Source: Pseudomonadota bacterium
GTDB lineage: Bacteria > Pseudomonadota > Gammaproteobacteria > Burkholderiales > Burkholderiaceae_B
Reading direction: 5' to 3'
Assembly (NCBI GenBank): GCA_023427085.1
Contig: JAEZBO010000159.1
Coordinates: forward strand, 1 to 7,769
Length of the DNA: 7,769 nucleotides
Part shown: positions 5,311 through 7,769 of the stretch, one piece after another
Layout of the letters: each line of letters opens with the position of its first letter
How positions within the stretch are numbered: the first letter of the stretch is position 1
Program-made: the position numbers and the translations under genes
Notes under the pieces: generated by a model
The model's database searches: none
Told to the model about the DNA's origin: nothing
Seen by the model: the letters and a program-made list of their open reading frames with translations, nothing else

Positions 5311-7029
5311 ATGAGCGGCCAGCGGCAGCGCCGCCACGCGGGCGCCGTGGTGCTGCGCAATGCGCGCATCCACACCTTCCACGCCGGCCATCCGCTGGCC
5401 CATGCGATCGCGATCCAGGATGGCCGCATCGTCGGCTACGACGAGGCCGCGCTGGCGCTGCCCGGCGCGACCGTGCTGGACCTGGCCGGCCGCACCGTCA
5501 TCCCCGGCATCAACGACACCCATGCCCACATGGAGCGCGAAGGCCTGAAAATCTTGCGCCCGTCGCTGGCGCACGCCCGCTGCGTCGAAGACGTGCTGCA
5601 GGTGATCCGCGCACGGGCCGCCGTCACGCCGCCGGGCCAGTACATCGTCACGATGCCGGTCGGCACGCCGCCCTACTACTTCGGCGGCGCCGCGCTGCTG
5701 GCCGAGCAGCGCCTGCCGAGCCGCCAGGAGCTCGACGCCGCGGCGCCCGGGCACCCGGTCTACATCCCGGCGCCGTTCGGCAACTGGGGCAAGCCGCCGG
5801 GCGCCGGCGCGCTGAACACGCTGGCGCTGGCCCGCAACGGCCTGGGGCCGTCATCCCAAGCCCGCCTGGGCGGTATCGAGCTGGCGCGCGATGCAGCCGG
5901 CGCGCCGACCGGCCAGTTCATCGAACACAATCCCCGGCCGGCGATCGAATTCGATCTGTTGCCCGACGTGCCGCGCTTCGGGTACGCCGAGCGGCTCGAG
6001 GGTCTGAAGATCTCGCAGGCGCTGTATCACGCGCGCGGCACCACCAGCATCTACGAAGGCCATGGCAGCGCGCCCGAAACGCTGGCGGTCTACCGCCAGT
6101 TGCGCGAGGACGGCGCGCTGAGCATGCGCACCGGCCTGGTCGTCAGCCCGAGCTGGGCCGACCTGGACGAAGCCGCCCGGGCCATGCGCGACTGGCTGGC
6201 CATCGCGCGCGGGCGCGGCCTGGGCGATGCGTGGCTGCGGGTCAGCGGCGTCCATATCGCCTTCGGCGGCGACCCGGCGCTGGCCTGCTGCGCACGCGCC
6301 AACCTGCCCGACACCGGCTGGTCCGGCTTTGTCGAACAGGCCGTCACGCCGGCGGACTTCCGCGCGCTGTGCCTGCTGGCGGCCGAACACGCGCTGCGCG
6401 TCAACGTCATCGTGTCGGACCGCCTGCACGAGGTGCTGCCGGTGCTGCGCGAGGTCGATGCGCGCTATCCGCTGGCCTCACGCCGCTGGGTCGTGCAGCA
6501 CATCGCCCGCGCGCGCGAGCCGGACCTGCGCGCGTTGCAGGCGCTGGGCGTGCTGGTCACCACGATCCCGACCTATTTCCTGTGGAAAGGCGGCGCGGCC
6601 TATCTCGACGAACCCGACGGCGGCGACGCGGTAGTGCCGCACGCGCGCATGCTCGCGCTGGGCCTGGACCCGAGCCTGGCCACCGACAACATTCCCTACG
6701 ATCCCTTCTTCACGATCTGGAGCGCGGTGACGCGGCAGGAGCGGCTGACGGGCCGCGTGATCGGCCCGGCGCAGGCGCTGACCGCACGCCAGGCGCTACA
6801 TGCATTCACGGTGGCCGGCGCGCGGCTGACCTTGGACGAAGACTGGAAGGGGCCGCTGGCGCCCGGCTATGCGGCCGACCTGGCGGTGCTGGATCGCGAC
6901 CCGCTGGCGATCGACCCGCAGCAGCTGCGCGAGGTCGGCTGCCTGCTGACGATGGTCGACGGGCGCGTCGTCCACGACGCGCTGGGACTGGCGCCGGCGG
7001 CCCTACTTCGCGGGGCCGCCGCCGAGTAG
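5311..7029 (+). CDS. Amidohydrolase family 3 (YtcJ-like) metallohydrolase, 572 aa
   Basis: A metal-dependent hydrolase of the amidohydrolase superfamily, YtcJ/Amidohydro_3 branch. Relatives cleave C-N bonds in amides, formamides or cyclic compounds; the substrate here is unknown. The N-terminal beta-sandwich part is followed by VIPGINDTHAH (63-73), which gives metal ligands H71 and H73. GTTSIYEGHG (243-252) fits the family's G-(I/T)-T-S turn. The segment that normally reads HAIGD+R reads NVIVSDR here (365-371), so the expected histidine is Asn365. The usual EH pair is Q396-H397, with the histidine kept. D459 in LATDNIPYDP is the probable catalytic Asp. The C-terminus returns to the sandwich with GYAADLAVLDRDPL (519-532). 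No signal peptide is seen, so it is probably cytoplasmic. The start lies 1 nt after the permease stop, so it is very likely co-translated with the importer and acts on what it brings in. The last 27 bases overlap the convergent ferredoxin gene. Confidence 0.87.
   Translation: MSGQRQRRHAGAVVLRNARIHTFHAGHPLAHAIAIQDGRIVGYDEAALALPGATVLDLAGRTVIPGINDTHAHMEREGLKILRPSLAHARCVEDVLQVIRARAAVTPPGQYIVTMPVGTPPYYFGGAALLAEQRLPSRQELDAAAPGHPVYIPAPFGNWGKPPGAGALNTLALARNGLGPSSQARLGGIELARDAAGAPTGQFIEHNPRPAIEFDLLPDVPRFGYAERLEGLKISQALYHARGTTSIYEGHGSAPETLAVYRQLREDGALSMRTGLVVSPSWADLDEAARAMRDWLAIARGRGLGDAWLRVSGVHIAFGGDPALACCARANLPDTGWSGFVEQAVTPADFRALCLLAAEHALRVNVIVSDRLHEVLPVLREVDARYPLASRRWVVQHIARAREPDLRALQALGVLVTTIPTYFLWKGGAAYLDEPDGGDAVVPHARMLALGLDPSLATDNIPYDPFFTIWSAVTRQERLTGRVIGPAQALTARQALHAFTVAGARLTLDEDWKGPLAPGYAADLAVLDRDPLAIDPQQLREVGCLLTMVDGRVVHDALGLAPAALLRGAAAE
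6995..7021. terminator. GC-rich hairpin at the convergent gene ends (candidate bidirectional terminator)
   Basis: CGGCGGCCC at 6995-7003 pairs perfectly with GGGCCGCCG at 7013-7021 around a 9-nt loop. The arms sit on the junction of two convergent genes, starting just before the ferredoxin stop (7003-7005, - strand) and ending just before the amidohydrolase stop (7027-7029). A symmetric stem can serve both strands. No T-run follows on either side, so it may act as a weak or Rho-assisted terminator or only as a 3'-end stabiliser. Confidence 0.35.
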
Positions 7030-7338
7030 CCGGAACGACTGGTCGGCCGCGCGCAGCGCGCGTGTGTCGCGGGCCCAGCCGATCTGCTTGCGATAGCTGC
7101 CAAGCACGCCGGCCTGCACCAGCTCGGCTTCGCTGACCGCGACCGCGGCGTCGGCGTTGGGCGAGACATACATGGCGTCCTCCGGGCACCAGGCCTCGCA
7201 CATGAAACAGGTCTGGCAGGCGTCCTGCCGTGCGATCACCGGCGGGGCGCCGGCGACGATGTCGAAGACGTTGACGGGGCAGACCCGCACGCAGATGTTG
7301 CAGCCGGTGCAGCGGCTCTCGCTGATCAGCTCGATCAT
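7003..7338 (-). CDS. Dicluster 4Fe-4S ferredoxin (AprB-like partner protein), 111 aa
   Basis: A small electron-transfer protein with two [4Fe-4S] clusters. The cysteines are C10, C13, C16 and C20 followed by Pro (CTGCNICVRVCP), then C41, C44, C47 and C51 followed by Pro (CQTCFMCEAWCP). In the usual arrangement C10/C13/C16 pair with C51 and C41/C44/C47 with C20. A tail of about 55 residues after the clusters contains SYRKQIGWARDTR (81-93), probably a docking element for the flavoprotein. The start at 7338 is supported by GAGG 8 nt upstream and by the 4-nt ATGA overlap with the flavoprotein stop. The frame is open further upstream, but that part is an out-of-frame reading of the flavoprotein gene. 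It probably passes electrons to or from that flavoprotein, as AprB does for AprA. Its 3' end overlaps the amidohydrolase gene by 27 bases, tail to tail. Confidence 0.9.
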   Translation of the reverse strand: MIELISESRCTGCNICVRVCPVNVFDIVAGAPPVIARQDACQTCFMCEAWCPEDAMYVSPNADAAVAVSEAELVQAGVLGSYRKQIGWARDTRALRAADQSFRLLGGGPAK

Positions 7339-7769
7339 GCCGCCAGCCTCGCCGCATCGGCCTGCACGGCCGCCGCGACCGGGCGCGGCGCGACCCATAC
7401 CTCGTCCAGCCCGCCCGAGGACAGGTGGTGATGTTGCGCCGCGTCCTTGTCCAGGTGGTCGTAGCGCTTGTGCATGCCGCGCGATTCGCGCCGCGCCAGC
7501 GCGCTGCGGTACATCCAGCGTGAGGTCGCCAGCATCGCCGCGGCCTCGCGGGTGGACAGCAGGTCGGCCGACGCCGCCGGCGCGCTGGCCGCCAGCGACG
7601 ACCACAAGGCGTCCAGGCGCGCCACCGACGGCTCGAGCACCTCTGCGCTACGGAAATAATTGCGTTCGAAAGGCATCACTTCGTGCTGCACCGCACGCGT
7701 CAGCGCGGCGGCATCGCTTGCGTGCGCGCCGGTGCCGCGCAGGCCGGCCACGCCGGCCCCGTGTGCCGC
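7335..7769 (-). CDS. FAD-dependent oxidoreductase, C-terminal part (AprA/fumarate-reductase-like), 5' end outside window
   Basis: The last 144 residues of a flavoprotein are encoded; the frame is open to the right-hand edge and no true start is visible. Visible features are GAGVAGLRGTGAHASD near the edge (resembling the end of the FAD domain, where these proteins have a G-rich turn before a helix), then a helical domain. That domain contains SRWMYRSALARRESRG, the Arg-rich helix and active-site-side segment typical of the C-terminal domain of succinate dehydrogenase, fumarate reductase and adenylylsulfate reductase flavoproteins. It is followed by MHKRYDHLD and a final GGLDEVWVAPRP. The family call is supported by the adjoining dicluster ferredoxin gene, whose start overlaps this stop by 4 nt, an arrangement like aprA-aprB. 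Whether the enzyme acts on a sulfur compound, a carboxylate or something else cannot be told without the FAD-binding N-terminus. Confidence 0.75.
   Translation of the reverse strand, partial: AAHGAGVAGLRGTGAHASDAAALTRAVQHEVMPFERNYFRSAEVLEPSVARLDALWSSLAASAPAASADLLSTREAAAMLATSRWMYRSALARRESRGMHKRYDHLDKDAAQHHHLSSGGLDEVWVAPRPVAAAVQADAARLAA
7347..7350 (-). promoter_or_regulatory. Ribosome binding site of the ferredoxin gene
   Basis: On the - strand GAGG lies 8 nt before the ATG at 7338, inside the flavoprotein coding sequence. It fixes the ferredoxin start and is a better Shine-Dalgarno match than any seen before the genes of the importer operon. Confidence 0.55.

Noticed and set aside
6231..7136. 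301-codon + strand frame overlapping the amidohydrolase
   Set aside because: It is Arg/Gly/Pro-rich, has no motif, and runs through the ends of two real genes; a shadow frame.
7339..7605. N-terminal extension of the ferredoxin frame
   Set aside because: It reads the flavoprotein gene out of frame. The ATG at 7338 has a GAGG ribosome site and a 4-nt overlap with the flavoprotein stop.
1..7769. tRNA, rRNA, CRISPR array, insertion sequence or prophage elements
   Set aside because: No repeat-spacer pattern, transposase motif, terminal inverted repeats or cloverleaf sequence was seen. Coding genes fill almost the whole window.

Overview
This is a G+C-rich window with strong G/C third-position bias, consistent with a betaproteobacterium. 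The close match of one gene to YddG, the Tat-exported solute-binding protein and the gene styles suggest Burkholderiales, perhaps Alcaligenaceae (Bordetella/Achromobacter-like). This assignment is inferred from gene character, not from a marker gene. The window holds eight protein genes, two of them cut by the window edges. I see no rRNA, tRNA, CRISPR array or insertion sequence.

Left part (1-2358): the 3' end of an APH-type phosphotransferase gene on the + strand converges on a two-gene - strand unit. That unit is yddG (aromatic amino-acid exporter of the DMT superfamily) followed by a short NodB-type polysaccharide deacetylase. A 26-bp tandem duplication sits on the stop codon of the phosphotransferase, and three 24-bp in-frame repeats lie inside it.

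Middle (2359-2573): the only sizeable intergenic stretch, 215 bases between divergent genes. It contains an A+T-rich patch, a plausible sigma-70 promoter for the rightward operon and a strong hairpin in what would be the yddG leader.

Right part (2574-7029): a tightly packed + strand operon. It encodes a NitT/TauT-family ABC importer (Tat-exported binding protein, ATPase, permease), joined by a 4-nt gap and a 4-nt ATGA overlap, and then a 572-residue YtcJ-like amidohydrolase 1 nt after the permease. Such importers bring in small anionic or nitrogen/sulfur-containing compounds. The amidohydrolase is the obvious candidate for cutting the imported compound, but one expected metal-ligand histidine appears replaced by asparagine.

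End (7003-7769, - strand): a dicluster 4Fe-4S ferredoxin gene overlaps the 3' end of an upstream flavoprotein gene (AprA/fumarate-reductase-like C-terminus) by 4 nt. The pair runs tail-to-tail into the amidohydrolase gene with a 27-bp overlap that contains a GC-rich hairpin. Importer, hydrolase and flavoprotein-ferredoxin pair together look like an uncharacterised uptake-and-catabolism locus whose substrate cannot be read from this window.
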